From contig CAAFOY010000001.1 in NCBI GenBank assembly GCA_900764695.1, forward strand, positions 1-55,055: DNA of 55,055 nt. Direction: 5' to 3'. The stretch comes from Lachnospiraceae bacterium. Lineage in GTDB: Bacteria > Bacillota_A > Clostridia > Lachnospirales > Lachnospiraceae. This document shows positions 41,314 through 50,833 of the stretch, piece after piece. The notes beneath the pieces were generated by a model. It had not been told where the DNA came from. It ran no database searches and saw only the letters and a program-made list of their open reading frames with translations. The translations under genes and the position numbers were made by a program. Positions within the stretch are counted from its first letter, which is position 1. The number at the start of each line of letters is the position of its first letter.

Positions 41314-41754
41314 CTATTCCCCAACTTTCCCTTTCTCAATTGTATCTTGTATAGCATTATATAATATTGTATATGTATATTTGCTATTGTCATCAAACTT
41401 AATGTTTTCAAGTGATTGGTTTGTAACTATTTGATTTGCTATATCGTTGAAAGCAGGTTCTACTAAAGGATACATTGTTGTGATTGTGTTGCTAACATTG
41501 TCAACCGTTATGGAGTTAATGTGATTATCATCAAGTGTTACTTTTACATCCATGGGATTGCCGTTAAGTGTGACACATGATGTGTAAACTCCAGGTTCGT
41601 ATACTCCGGTATTTTCCTCTTTTTCCTGCTTGTTTCCTCTATTATAAAACATTATTACAAGTGATATAATCAGGATTATACCAAGGAGTATGAAGACTAA
41701 GGTATAAATAAGCTCCCTTAGATGAAATACCATAAATTTTGGACTTTTTGCCAT
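41314..41754 (-). CDS. Single-pass membrane protein, possibly FMN-binding-domain-like
   Basis: 146 residues. One membrane helix (about 15-38) precedes an extracytoplasmic domain. There, GVYTSCVTLNGNPMDVKVTLDDNHINSITV and the ending YTYTILYNAIQDTIEKGK resemble the beta/alpha pattern of FMN_bind domains. The flavin-attachment Thr motif is not obvious, so flavin binding is unproven. ATG with GAAGGAG upstream. It is divergent from addB, and the pairing may simply reflect chromosomal neighbourhood. Confidence 0.65.
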   Translation of the reverse strand: MAKSPKFMVFHLRELIYTLVFILLGIILIISLVIMFYNRGNKQEKEENTGVYEPGVYTSCVTLNGNPMDVKVTLDDNHINSITVDNVSNTITTMYPLVEPAFNDIANQIVTNQSLENIKFDDNSKYTYTILYNAIQDTIEKGKVGE

Positions 41755-41854
41755 ACAAACTCCTTCAAAAATTTTATTTCTTATATTCTAATTTATTATT
41801 AGAGATTAAAAAATATGAAAGAAAAATATATGGGACATTTTTGCCCTATGAATA

Positions 41855-41884
41855 TTGATATTATATTAGTAAAGTTGATATACT
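41855..41884 (+). promoter_or_regulatory. Candidate promoter of the addBA operon
   Basis: TTGATA (41855-41860), an 18-base spacer and TATACT (41879-41884), about 100 bases before addB. Confidence 0.55.
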
Positions 41885-41896
41885 AGTAGCATTGGT

Positions 41897-41970
41897 AAAG
41901 AGTTAGCAGGATAATAGTAAATAAGATTTAAGAAAAGAGTTAGCAGCATAATAGTAAATAAGATTTAAGA
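41897..41970 (+). repeat. 37-bp tandem duplication in the addB leader
   Basis: Two copies, 41897-41933 and 41934-41970, begin AAAGAGTTAGCAG and are nearly identical. A third AAAGAG starts at the junction to the addB ribosome-binding site. They lie in the transcribed leader and look like a recent slippage duplication. Confidence 0.85.
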
Positions 41971-41982
41971 AAAGAGGTATAA

Positions 41983-44900
41983 ATGGCAGTACAATTTATT
42001 GTTGGCAGAGCGGGAGCCGGAAAGTCCCATTATTTATATGAAAAGTTAATAGAGAAGTCTTTGAAATATAGAAATAAGAATTTTATTGCAATTGTACCGG
42101 AGCAGTTTTCTATGGAAACACAGAAGCAGATTCTTACAATGCATCCTAATAGGGGAAGTTTTAATATTGAAGTTACAAGCATGACAAGACTTGCCTATAC
42201 GGTTTTTGAGGAGCAGGGGTTTAATGAATACAAAGTTATGGATGACTTAGGCAAAACTCTTATTATGAGAAAGGTTATGGAACAGTGTAAGGATAAACTT
42301 ACAATCTATAAGTCTAAGACATCAATGCCCGGATTTGCTGAGAAGATGAAGACTATTGTATCGGAATTTAAGCAGTACGGAATTACTGATGACGTTTTAA
42401 ATAATATGAAGGCAGAATGCGATTCTAAGCCCCTGCTCAGACATAAGCTTAATGATGTGGAAATTATAAGTGATGCTTTTAATGAGTATATTAAAGAGAA
42501 GGTTATAACAACAGAGGACGTTTTAACTATTTTTTGCAAATATATTTCTAGTTCTGATTTTATAAAAAATACTTATTTTTACATAGATGGATTTACAGGA
42601 TTTACACCTATTCAGTATCAGGTTCTTGAACTTTTGATTAAACATTGCGCAGGGGTAAAGATTGCAATTACATTGCCGGAAGATGACTTTCAGTCATTGA
42701 GAAATGCGTATAGCAAAGGAAATAGTGCAATTAGCAAATATGAATTATTTAATCTAAGCAAGGATACTTTATGGAAGCTTAAAGATATAATCAACAGAAA
42801 CAATATTGAGCAACAGGAAACTGTAATTGTTGGAGAAGGACAGGCTCCGTATAGAATAAGAGATAATAAAGAGTTAACTTTTTTGGAAAAGAATCTGTTT
42901 AGAAATAATTCATCTAAATATAGAGAGAACTGTAAAGCGTTGGAAGTTCACAGTATGTCCAATCCAAGAGAAGAGGCAGCTTATGTTGCAGGCAGAATTT
43001 CGGAGCTTATTGTGGACAAAGGATATAGATATAATGATATTGCTGTAATTACAGGTGATATGGACGGTTATTACAGATATATTGAGGAAGAGTTTTCCAA
43101 GAATAATATACCTGCATTTATTGACCACAAGCATAATATTGCTTCAAATCCTTTTGTTGACGGAATAAAGGCGGCAATTGAGATTGTTGAAAAGGATTTT
43201 TCTTATGAAACAGTATTCCATCTTATCAGATTAGGTTTTCTTCCAATTGACAGGGAGGCAGCAGACATAATGGAGAATTATGTTTTGCAGTCAGGAAGAC
43301 GTGGTTTCAAAAGTTATGGCAGACTTTGGGAGAAGGCTTACAAGGGAATGACTGCTGAAGAACTTGATATGGTTAATCAGGCAAGGGAGAAGCTAGTTGA
43401 GATTATCAGACCTTTAAGAGAAGAATTAAAAAAGAAAAAGACTACTGTAAGAGAGTATACTAAGGCGGTATATCAGTTTGTACAGGCTAATAATATGCAA
43501 AGACAGATTGACGATTATAGAATTGAATTTCAGAATCAGGGTGAGATTAGCAGAGCCAAAGAGTATGAGCAGGTTTATGTGACAATCATAACTCTTTTAG
43601 ACAGAATAGTTGAATTAATGGGAGATGAAGTTTTAACAATTAAGGAATATAAGCAGATCCTTCAGGCAGGTTTTGAAAGTGTGAAAGTGGGAATTATACC
43701 TCCGGGACTTGATACAGTTATGGTAGGTGATATTGAAAGAACAAGATTGAAAGATACTAAGAGAATTATTTTCTTTATGGGAGTTAATGACGGAATTATT
43801 CCAAAAGCAGGTCAGGCAGGTGGAATAATTACGGATACAGATAGAGAGTTTTTAGAAAAGAATAATTATATTCTGGCTCCTACGGCAACGGACAATGTTT
43901 TTAAACAGAAATTTTATTTGTACACAATATTTGCAAAGCCTACGGAGAAGATGTGCATTACTTTCAGCAAGTCGGGTTCAGACGGGGCAACAAGAAGAAA
44001 GTCTTATATAATAAGTACTTTAATGAATCTTTTTGAAAATCTTAAGATTATAGATGAGGATGAAAGTGAAATAACTTTAAACCAGGTTACTACAAGGAGT
44101 AAAGCTTTGGATTACCTTTCTCAGAATATATATGAATATTCGAAGGAAGGTGACAGTGGAATCTTTAAAGAGTTGATGGCAACAGTTATGAAGAATAAGG
44201 AATATAGCAAGGTCATAAACTTAATGTTTGACGGAGCTTTTTATTCAGCAAAGAATCCAATTCTGGATGAAAATGTTGCAAGACAGTTGTACGGAAATAA
44301 AGAAAATATTGGAATTACAAGATTGGAACGTTTTGCAGCCTGTGCATATTCTCAGTTTTTAAATAATGGCTTGAAATTAGGAGAGCGAAAGAAATTTGAA
44401 CTTGCCGCATTTGACATAGGTAATTTATATCATTCAGCAATTAAGGACTTTTTTGATACTATTAATACGAATAATATTAAATGGGCAGACTTGGATGATA
44501 AAAAAAGTGAAAATATTATAAATGACAGCATTGAAAAAGTAATGGAGCAATATGAAAATGATGCTTTAAATGATATTGCAAGGTCTGCATTTATAAAGAA
44601 GCAGGTTAAAGATACATCAACAGAAACTGTAAATGCATTGGTTAAGCATATCAGATCAGGAAATTTCCTGCCAAGAGAATACGAGCTGCGAATTGCCCAC
44701 GGAAGAGTAGACAGAGTGGACACTTTTGAAGATGGCAACAATATATATGTTAAGGTAATTGACTATAAATCAGGAAACAAAGTTTTTAATGTTACGGAAA
44801 CTTTCTTGGGATTGCAGATGCAGTTAATGGTTTATTTAAAGGATACTGTGGATTACATTAAGAAAAATAATCCGGATAAGAATGTTTATCCGGCAGCAGG

Positions 44901-45417
44901 TTTGTATTTTCATGTTTATGATCCATATGTTTCGGAAATTGACTGTGAGAAAGCTGTGAGTGATTTTAGAAAAAAGAATCCGGACAGTGAGTTAAGTGAT
45001 GAAGAATTGAAAAAGATGGCTATAGAAAAGGAGCGTTTTAAGGCATATAGAATGTCAGGTCTTGTGGCAAAAGAGATTGAAATTGTAAATGCAATGGACC
45101 ATAACACTATTACAAAAACAGGTTCTTCAGCAATATTGCCGGTTAATATTACAAAAAGCGGTGTTGATGCAAGAAGTACAGCCATTGAAACAAAAACTTA
45201 TTCTAAATTTATTAATCATGTTTCAAATATGGCAGGAGAAATGCAGGACAAGATTATAAAAGGAGACATTAGCATTAATCCGGTAGAAGGTGCATGTGAT
45301 TATTGTCCTTTTGGTGGAATATGTAATTTTGACAGAAAACTTGGAAGCAGATACCGTCAGGTTGAAAAAGTATCACTAAGTGATATTGAGGAGAAGTGTA
45401 ATGAAGTGGACAGATAA
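41983..45417 (+). CDS. addB: ATP-dependent helicase/nuclease subunit AddB
   Basis: 1144 residues. It partners AddA in double-strand-break end resection (the RecBCD counterpart). P-loop GRAGAGKSHYL at residues 8-18. The C-terminal RecB-type nuclease domain contains HGRVDRVD and VIDYKSGN. Four iron-sulphur cysteines are visible: one in RFAACAYSQF and three in CDYCPFGGIC near the end. They clamp the nuclease domain with a 4Fe-4S cluster. The gene overlaps addA by 17 bases. Full length. Confidence 0.96.
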   Translation: MAVQFIVGRAGAGKSHYLYEKLIEKSLKYRNKNFIAIVPEQFSMETQKQILTMHPNRGSFNIEVTSMTRLAYTVFEEQGFNEYKVMDDLGKTLIMRKVMEQCKDKLTIYKSKTSMPGFAEKMKTIVSEFKQYGITDDVLNNMKAECDSKPLLRHKLNDVEIISDAFNEYIKEKVITTEDVLTIFCKYISSSDFIKNTYFYIDGFTGFTPIQYQVLELLIKHCAGVKIAITLPEDDFQSLRNAYSKGNSAISKYELFNLSKDTLWKLKDIINRNNIEQQETVIVGEGQAPYRIRDNKELTFLEKNLFRNNSSKYRENCKALEVHSMSNPREEAAYVAGRISELIVDKGYRYNDIAVITGDMDGYYRYIEEEFSKNNIPAFIDHKHNIASNPFVDGIKAAIEIVEKDFSYETVFHLIRLGFLPIDREAADIMENYVLQSGRRGFKSYGRLWEKAYKGMTAEELDMVNQAREKLVEIIRPLREELKKKKTTVREYTKAVYQFVQANNMQRQIDDYRIEFQNQGEISRAKEYEQVYVTIITLLDRIVELMGDEVLTIKEYKQILQAGFESVKVGIIPPGLDTVMVGDIERTRLKDTKRIIFFMGVNDGIIPKAGQAGGIITDTDREFLEKNNYILAPTATDNVFKQKFYLYTIFAKPTEKMCITFSKSGSDGATRRKSYIISTLMNLFENLKIIDEDESEITLNQVTTRSKALDYLSQNIYEYSKEGDSGIFKELMATVMKNKEYSKVINLMFDGAFYSAKNPILDENVARQLYGNKENIGITRLERFAACAYSQFLNNGLKLGERKKFELAAFDIGNLYHSAIKDFFDTINTNNIKWADLDDKKSENIINDSIEKVMEQYENDALNDIARSAFIKKQVKDTSTETVNALVKHIRSGNFLPREYELRIAHGRVDRVDTFEDGNNIYVKVIDYKSGNKVFNVTETFLGLQMQLMVYLKDTVDYIKKNNPDKNVYPAAGLYFHVYDPYVSEIDCEKAVSDFRKKNPDSELSDEELKKMAIEKERFKAYRMSGLVAKEIEIVNAMDHNTITKTGSSAILPVNITKSGVDARSTAIETKTYSKFINHVSNMAGEMQDKIIKGDISINPVEGACDYCPFGGICNFDRKLGSRYRQVEKVSLSDIEEKCNEVDR

Positions 45418-48400
45418 ACAGCAAAAAGTTATTGATACAAGAGATAGAAACATACTTGTTTCAGCAGCAGCAGGTTCAGGCAAAACAGCAGTTTTAGTAG
45501 AACGAATAATAAAGATGATAACAGATGAAGAAAATCCTACTGATGTTAATCAGCTTTTGGTTGTTACATTTACAAGGGCAGCCGCTTCTGAAATGAAGGA
45601 GAGGATTCGCGAAGCATTGGAGAAGATGGAAGAGGATAATCCCAATGATTTAAATGTTCAGAAGCAGTTATCCTTAATTCATAATGCCAATATTTCTACA
45701 ATTGACAGTTTTTGTGCAAGAGTTGTAAAGGATAATTTTGATAAGATAGACTTAGATCCTAATTTTAGAATTGCCGACGAGAACGAAATAGAAATGCTTC
45801 AATCTGATATTGTGGAAGAAATGTTGGAAGAGTATTATTTGGCGGCTGATGATGAGTTTATGGAATTGGCCGAAAAATATTCAACAGGAAAGACTAGCGA
45901 CAGTATAGGTGAACTGATTCTTAGAATGTATAAGTTTGCCTCAGGTCAGATTGAGCCTGAGAAATGGATTAAAGAAGCCATAAGTGTATATGATGTTTCA
46001 TCTAAAGAAGAAATGGAGCAGTCCAAGTGGATGCAGGGATATTTGGAATTGCAGAAAAACAGGTTAGAGGGAATATTAAGCCAGCTTAATATAGCTCTTA
46101 CAATATCTGAAAGCGAGGATGGACCAAAGTGCGCCAAGGCTCTTACGCCTATTATTGACAAGTTACAGGAGATAACTGAAAGCAGAACTTATAGCGCAAT
46201 GCAAAGTGAACTTCAGAATATTCCATCAACAAGAGTGTCCGGTAAGAAGGATTGTAATGAGAGAAAGAAGGAGCAGGTTAAGGCAATAAAAAACGATGCC
46301 ACAAAGGCAATAAAAGATTTAACAACTAAACAGTTTAATCTAACGTTGAATCAGGTTTTTGAAAGCATATGTGAAACAAAATCAAGTGTTGAATATATTG
46401 GAAAATTAACCCTTGAATTTATGAAGCGACTTAAGGAGCAGAAAGAAGAAAAGGGCATAATGGATTTTAACGACCAGGCGTTTTTTGCTTTACATATTTT
46501 AAATGAATATGATAAGGATGGAAATCTTGTACCATCTGAAACAGCAAAAAATATGGCAACTCAGTTTAAGGAAATAATGATTGACGAATATCAGGACAGT
46601 AATATTATTCAGGAAGCTATTTTGTCAGCTATAACTAAAGGTTTTGGCATAAACAATATGTTTATGGTAGGTGATGTAAAGCAGAGCATTTACAGATTCC
46701 GTAATGCAGAACCTAAACTTTTCCTTGAAAAATATAATAGTTTTTCAGATGATCCTAGTGCAGACAGTGTGAAGATTGTTCTTGACAAGAATTTTAGAAG
46801 CCGTAGGGAAGTAATTGAAAGTGTAAACTTTTTATTTGACTTTGTAATGCATGAAGAAGTAGGAGGCATTGATTACAAAAACGGTAATGGCCTTGTACTT
46901 GGAGCAGATTATGATGAGCCACCTGCAGGACAGAATAATTCAACAGAATTTGTAATGGTTGAAGGTGGAGATAAAAGTGATGAGGCAGCTTATGTTGCAA
47001 GAAAAATAAAAGAGATTACTAATCCTGAAACCGGGTTAAAGATAACTGAAAAAGGTAAAGACATGCGACCTGTAAGATATGGAGATATAGTTATTCTTTT
47101 AAGAAGTATGAAGGATAATAGTGATATTTACAGAGAGCAGTTGGAGAATAATGGAATACCTGTTTTTGCAGAATCAAAGACAGGATATTATAAAACAATG
47201 GAAGTTATGACTATTACAAATATGTTGTCAATTATAGATAATCCAAGACAGGACATACCTTTGGCAGCAGTACTTACTTCTCCAATGTTTGGTTTTGATT
47301 CAAATCAGTTAGCAATTATAAAAACAGAAAATGTTTGTGACAGTTTTTATGATTGTGTAGAACAATATTCTTTATCAGGAAGTGATGTGGAACTTAGAAC
47401 AAGACTGACAGAGTTTCTGAATACACTTACAAAATTTAGAAATATGGTTCCGTATACAACTGTATATGATTTAATTAATACATTGTTAGATGAAACAGGT
47501 TATGCTTTTTATATAAGATCAATGCCCGGTGGAAAGAAACGTCTTTTAAATATTCAGGCATTAAAAGAGAAAGCTGTGGCATATGATGAAACAAGTTACA
47601 AGGGTCTGTTTAACTTCTTAAGATATATTGAGAAGATTCAGTATCTTGCAAAAGATGACGGTGAGGCATCAACAGTTAATGAGAATGACAATATAGTAAG
47701 AATAATGTCCATTCATAAAAGTAAAGGATTACAGTTCCCTGTAGTATTCTTGTGCAATACTAATGGAACAAGCAAGAATGAGGCAAATCAGCTTGTGTCA
47801 GGGGCAGATGGAAACATAGGAATAGACTGCATTAATAATAAATTAAAGACTAAACAGACACCTCTTTTAAAAACATATATCAGAATGTCTAATAAGGAAG
47901 AGGATGTGGCAGAAACATTGAGAATTCTTTATGTTGCATTAACAAGAGCAAAAGAGAAATTATATATTACAGGGCTTGTTAAGAATGCTGAAAAGCAGAT
48001 TGGAGAATTTGAAAGTCAGATATATGATAATAGTGAATTAATGCTTTATAATGATGTTATTGGTGCAAAAACCATAATGGAGTTAATAGGAAAAACAATT
48101 GGCAGAAATAAGGCTTTTGACTGTGTAAGAACAGATAAAGATGCAACTGAATGTGGTAATCCTTTATATGATAAGGATAGTTTTATTAAAGTGAAAGTGG
48201 AAGAACAGCCGGATGTTATATTAGGACTTGCAGCAGAAGATATAACAGACAGTATTAAAAAAGAAACTATGCTTATGGAAATGAAGCAGTTGGCAAACAA
48301 AGAAAATACATCAATTGAAAAACTTTTCCAAAGGTTTCAGTTTCAGTATCCATATATTGAAGATATTACTCTTCATTCAAAGGCAAGCGTTACGGAAATT

Positions 48401-49063
48401 AAGAAGCAAAGCCAAGGTATGGAGCAGGAAGAAGAACAGGATGCATTTCAGGCTTTTGGAGAAGAATTGGAATTACCGGAAATTATACCTGATTTTGAAA
48501 AAGAAGATATTGATGAGCCACAATATCTTACAGGTGCAATGAGAGGTACAGCGTACCACAGAATTTTTGAACTTCTTGATATGGAACTTGAAGAATATAA
48601 TCAGGAAACAGTGAAGAAGATGATTGACGGTTTTGTTGATGCAGGTTTAATAGACAGAATGGGTGCAGCATCTGTTATGCGAAAGGATATAATTGATTTT
48701 ACAAAGTCTGATTTGTTTAGAAGAATGAAGAAGGCATATGCTAATAATCAGCTATATAGGGAACAGCATTTCTTAATGGGAGTTCCGGCTTGTGAAATTA
48801 ACAGCAATACCACATCAAAAGAAACAATGATTATTCAGGGGATAATTGATTTATGCTTTGTAGAAAATGATAAATATGTTATTGTAGACTATAAGACAGA
48901 CAAAGTTGACACAATGGAGGAACTTGTTGAAAGATATCATGTTCAGTTAGAATGCTACAAACTTGCAATTGAGCAGATACTTGGCAGTGAGCCGGGAGTT
49001 AATAAGGTTTCTGAAATGATTATTTATTCAGTTCATCTTGGTCAGCAGATAACTATAAAATAA
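45401..49063 (+). CDS. addA: ATP-dependent helicase/nuclease subunit AddA
   Basis: 1220 residues. UvrD/Rep-like superfamily 1 helicase with a C-terminal nuclease domain. Motif I is SAAAGSGKTAVLVERI, motif II is MIDEYQDSN, with VGDVKQSIYRFR and IMSIHKSKGLQFPVVFLCN following. The nuclease core is GIIDLCFVENDKYVIVDYKTDK. I chose the ATG at 45401 with GAGGAGA upstream. A start at 45380 would deepen overlap with addB without support. Translationally coupled to addB. Degrades DNA until Chi, then loads RecA. Confidence 0.97.
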   Translation: MKWTDKQQKVIDTRDRNILVSAAAGSGKTAVLVERIIKMITDEENPTDVNQLLVVTFTRAAASEMKERIREALEKMEEDNPNDLNVQKQLSLIHNANISTIDSFCARVVKDNFDKIDLDPNFRIADENEIEMLQSDIVEEMLEEYYLAADDEFMELAEKYSTGKTSDSIGELILRMYKFASGQIEPEKWIKEAISVYDVSSKEEMEQSKWMQGYLELQKNRLEGILSQLNIALTISESEDGPKCAKALTPIIDKLQEITESRTYSAMQSELQNIPSTRVSGKKDCNERKKEQVKAIKNDATKAIKDLTTKQFNLTLNQVFESICETKSSVEYIGKLTLEFMKRLKEQKEEKGIMDFNDQAFFALHILNEYDKDGNLVPSETAKNMATQFKEIMIDEYQDSNIIQEAILSAITKGFGINNMFMVGDVKQSIYRFRNAEPKLFLEKYNSFSDDPSADSVKIVLDKNFRSRREVIESVNFLFDFVMHEEVGGIDYKNGNGLVLGADYDEPPAGQNNSTEFVMVEGGDKSDEAAYVARKIKEITNPETGLKITEKGKDMRPVRYGDIVILLRSMKDNSDIYREQLENNGIPVFAESKTGYYKTMEVMTITNMLSIIDNPRQDIPLAAVLTSPMFGFDSNQLAIIKTENVCDSFYDCVEQYSLSGSDVELRTRLTEFLNTLTKFRNMVPYTTVYDLINTLLDETGYAFYIRSMPGGKKRLLNIQALKEKAVAYDETSYKGLFNFLRYIEKIQYLAKDDGEASTVNENDNIVRIMSIHKSKGLQFPVVFLCNTNGTSKNEANQLVSGADGNIGIDCINNKLKTKQTPLLKTYIRMSNKEEDVAETLRILYVALTRAKEKLYITGLVKNAEKQIGEFESQIYDNSELMLYNDVIGAKTIMELIGKTIGRNKAFDCVRTDKDATECGNPLYDKDSFIKVKVEEQPDVILGLAAEDITDSIKKETMLMEMKQLANKENTSIEKLFQRFQFQYPYIEDITLHSKASVTEIKKQSQGMEQEEEQDAFQAFGEELELPEIIPDFEKEDIDEPQYLTGAMRGTAYHRIFELLDMELEEYNQETVKKMIDGFVDAGLIDRMGAASVMRKDIIDFTKSDLFRRMKKAYANNQLYREQHFLMGVPACEINSNTTSKETMIIQGIIDLCFVENDKYVIVDYKTDKVDTMEELVERYHVQLECYKLAIEQILGSEPGVNKVSEMIIYSVHLGQQITIK

Positions 49064-49076
49064 TGGAGAGTACAAT

Positions 49077-50087
49077 ATGATTTTTCCTAAATACATTAAA
49101 AAAGGTGATACCATTGGAGTTACTGCAACTTCAAGCGGTATTGTAAATGAATTAAAACAAAAAAGAATAAAGAATGCAATTAAGAATTTTGAAAACAGAG
49201 GATACAATGTTAAGGTTACTGACAATGTATATACGTCTGACTGGAGAGGATGTAGCTCGACAGGAAAAGAAAGAGGAGAGCAGTTTAATGAACTTGTAAA
49301 AAATAAAGATGTTTCCTGTATATTTTCAGTAGCAGGTGGGGATTATTTAATGGAGATGCTTGAATATGTGGATTTTGAAAGTATTAAGAATAATCCTAAA
49401 TGGTTTCAGGGATTTTCAGATAACACAACATTGATTTATCCAATTGTTACAAAATGTGACGTGGCAGCAGTTTATGGTTGTCATATAAGTGATTTTGGAA
49501 TGAAACCATGGCAGAAACCTGTTGAAAATGCGTTAGGTGTTCTGGAAGGAACTGTAAAGAAACAGGAATCTTTTGATTTTTATGAATCAGACAGACACGA
49601 ATATGTAACAGGTTTTGAAGGATATTGTAATGATGAGAAAGTCAACTGGGTTAATGGCAGAGGTGAGGAAAAAATTGAAATTTCAGGAAGACTTGTTGGA
49701 GGCTGTCTTGATGTATTGGCTTTCTTAATTGGAACAAAATATGACGGAACAGAACAGTTTATTGAAAAGTATAAAGATGACGGAATTGTATGGGTTCTTG
49801 AAAGTTTTAACATGGAAGACGTGATTCTTATAACTCATTTATGGCAAATGAAGGAAAAAGGTTACTTTAAAAATGCAACAGGGTTTGTTTTTGGTCGCCC
49901 ATTAATGTATAATACATGGATAGAGCAACCATATAAGGATGCAGTTATGTCTGTACTTGGGGATTTAAACGTGCCTATTATTTTTGATAGTGATATAGGA
50001 CACAAAGGACCTCAGTTTTCTGTTATAATGGGAGCTAAGGCTAAAGTTACAAGCAAAAATGGAAAAGGAGTTTTAGAATATGCTTGA
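49077..50087 (+). CDS. LD-carboxypeptidase-like S66 family peptidase
   Basis: 336 residues. S66 peptidases (LdcA/MccF) have a Ser-Glu-His triad. Here the nucleophilic Ser is in QGFSDNT, Glu in WVLESFN and His in DIGHKGPQF. It has no signal peptide, so a cytosolic role such as murein tetrapeptide recycling or cleavage of MccF-type peptidyl nucleotides is possible. The sequence does not decide between them. Thirteen bases after addA with GGAG start site, and its end overlaps sufC by eight bases, so it is inside the operon. Confidence 0.88.
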   Translation: MIFPKYIKKGDTIGVTATSSGIVNELKQKRIKNAIKNFENRGYNVKVTDNVYTSDWRGCSSTGKERGEQFNELVKNKDVSCIFSVAGGDYLMEMLEYVDFESIKNNPKWFQGFSDNTTLIYPIVTKCDVAAVYGCHISDFGMKPWQKPVENALGVLEGTVKKQESFDFYESDRHEYVTGFEGYCNDEKVNWVNGRGEEKIEISGRLVGGCLDVLAFLIGTKYDGTEQFIEKYKDDGIVWVLESFNMEDVILITHLWQMKEKGYFKNATGFVFGRPLMYNTWIEQPYKDAVMSVLGDLNVPIIFDSDIGHKGPQFSVIMGAKAKVTSKNGKGVLEYA

Positions 50088-50808
50088 GTTAAAAGATGTT
50101 AGATTTAGCGTGACTGATGAAAAGGGACAGCTAAAGAATATAATTAATGGCATAAATCTTAAAATAGATGAAGGAAAATTTGTTGCAATAACAGGACCAA
50201 ACGGTTCAGGTAAGTCCACACTTGCAAAATTAATTGTTGGTATTATAAAGCCAACATCAGGTCAGATTTTATACAATGGTCAGGATATTACGGAAATGTC
50301 AATTACAGACAGAGCAAAGCTTGGAATAAGTTTTGCATTTCAGCAGCCTGTACGTTTTAAGGGAATTAAAGTGTTAGACCTTTTAAGAATTGCAGCAGGA
50401 AAGCAGCTTACTATTAGTGAAGCCTGTGAATATTTGTCAGAGGTTGGACTTTGTGCAAGAGATTACATTAACAGAGAAGTGGATGCAAGTCTTTCAGGCG
50501 GAGAACTAAAGCGAATTGAAATAGCAACTATTATTGCAAGGGGAACAGAGCTTTCTGTATTTGATGAACCGGAAGCGGGAATTGACCTTTGGAGTTTTAA
50601 TAGTTTGATTAAAGTGTTTGAAAAGATGCAGCTTGAAAATAATAATTCTATTCTTATTATTTCACATCAGGAAAGAATATTAAACATAGCAGATGACATT
50701 GTTTTGTTGGCAGACGGGTTGATTAAGGCTCACGGTAACAAGGAAGAGATTCTTCCAATGGTACTTGGTACTAATAGCGATGGCATATGTAAGAAATTAA
50801 AAGCATAG
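50080..50808 (+). CDS. sufC: SufC-like Fe-S assembly ATPase (minimal SUF)
   Basis: 242 residues, a soluble ABC-type ATPase. Walker A GPNGSGKST is near residue 40, Q-loop FAFQQPVRF, signature LSGGELKRIEIA, Walker B SVFDEPEAGID and H-loop ISHQER. It overlaps the preceding gene by eight bases and is followed 25 bases later by the sufB-like partner. No sufD, sufS or sufU lies nearby. Two-gene SufCB (also called SMS) systems are known in anaerobic Clostridia and Archaea as an ancestral Fe-S machinery. Confidence 0.9.
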   Translation: MLELKDVRFSVTDEKGQLKNIINGINLKIDEGKFVAITGPNGSGKSTLAKLIVGIIKPTSGQILYNGQDITEMSITDRAKLGISFAFQQPVRFKGIKVLDLLRIAAGKQLTISEACEYLSEVGLCARDYINREVDASLSGGELKRIEIATIIARGTELSVFDEPEAGIDLWSFNSLIKVFEKMQLENNNSILIISHQERILNIADDIVLLADGLIKAHGNKEEILPMVLGTNSDGICKKLKA

Positions 50809-50833
50809 ATGGAATTGTGTAAGGAGAATTGTT

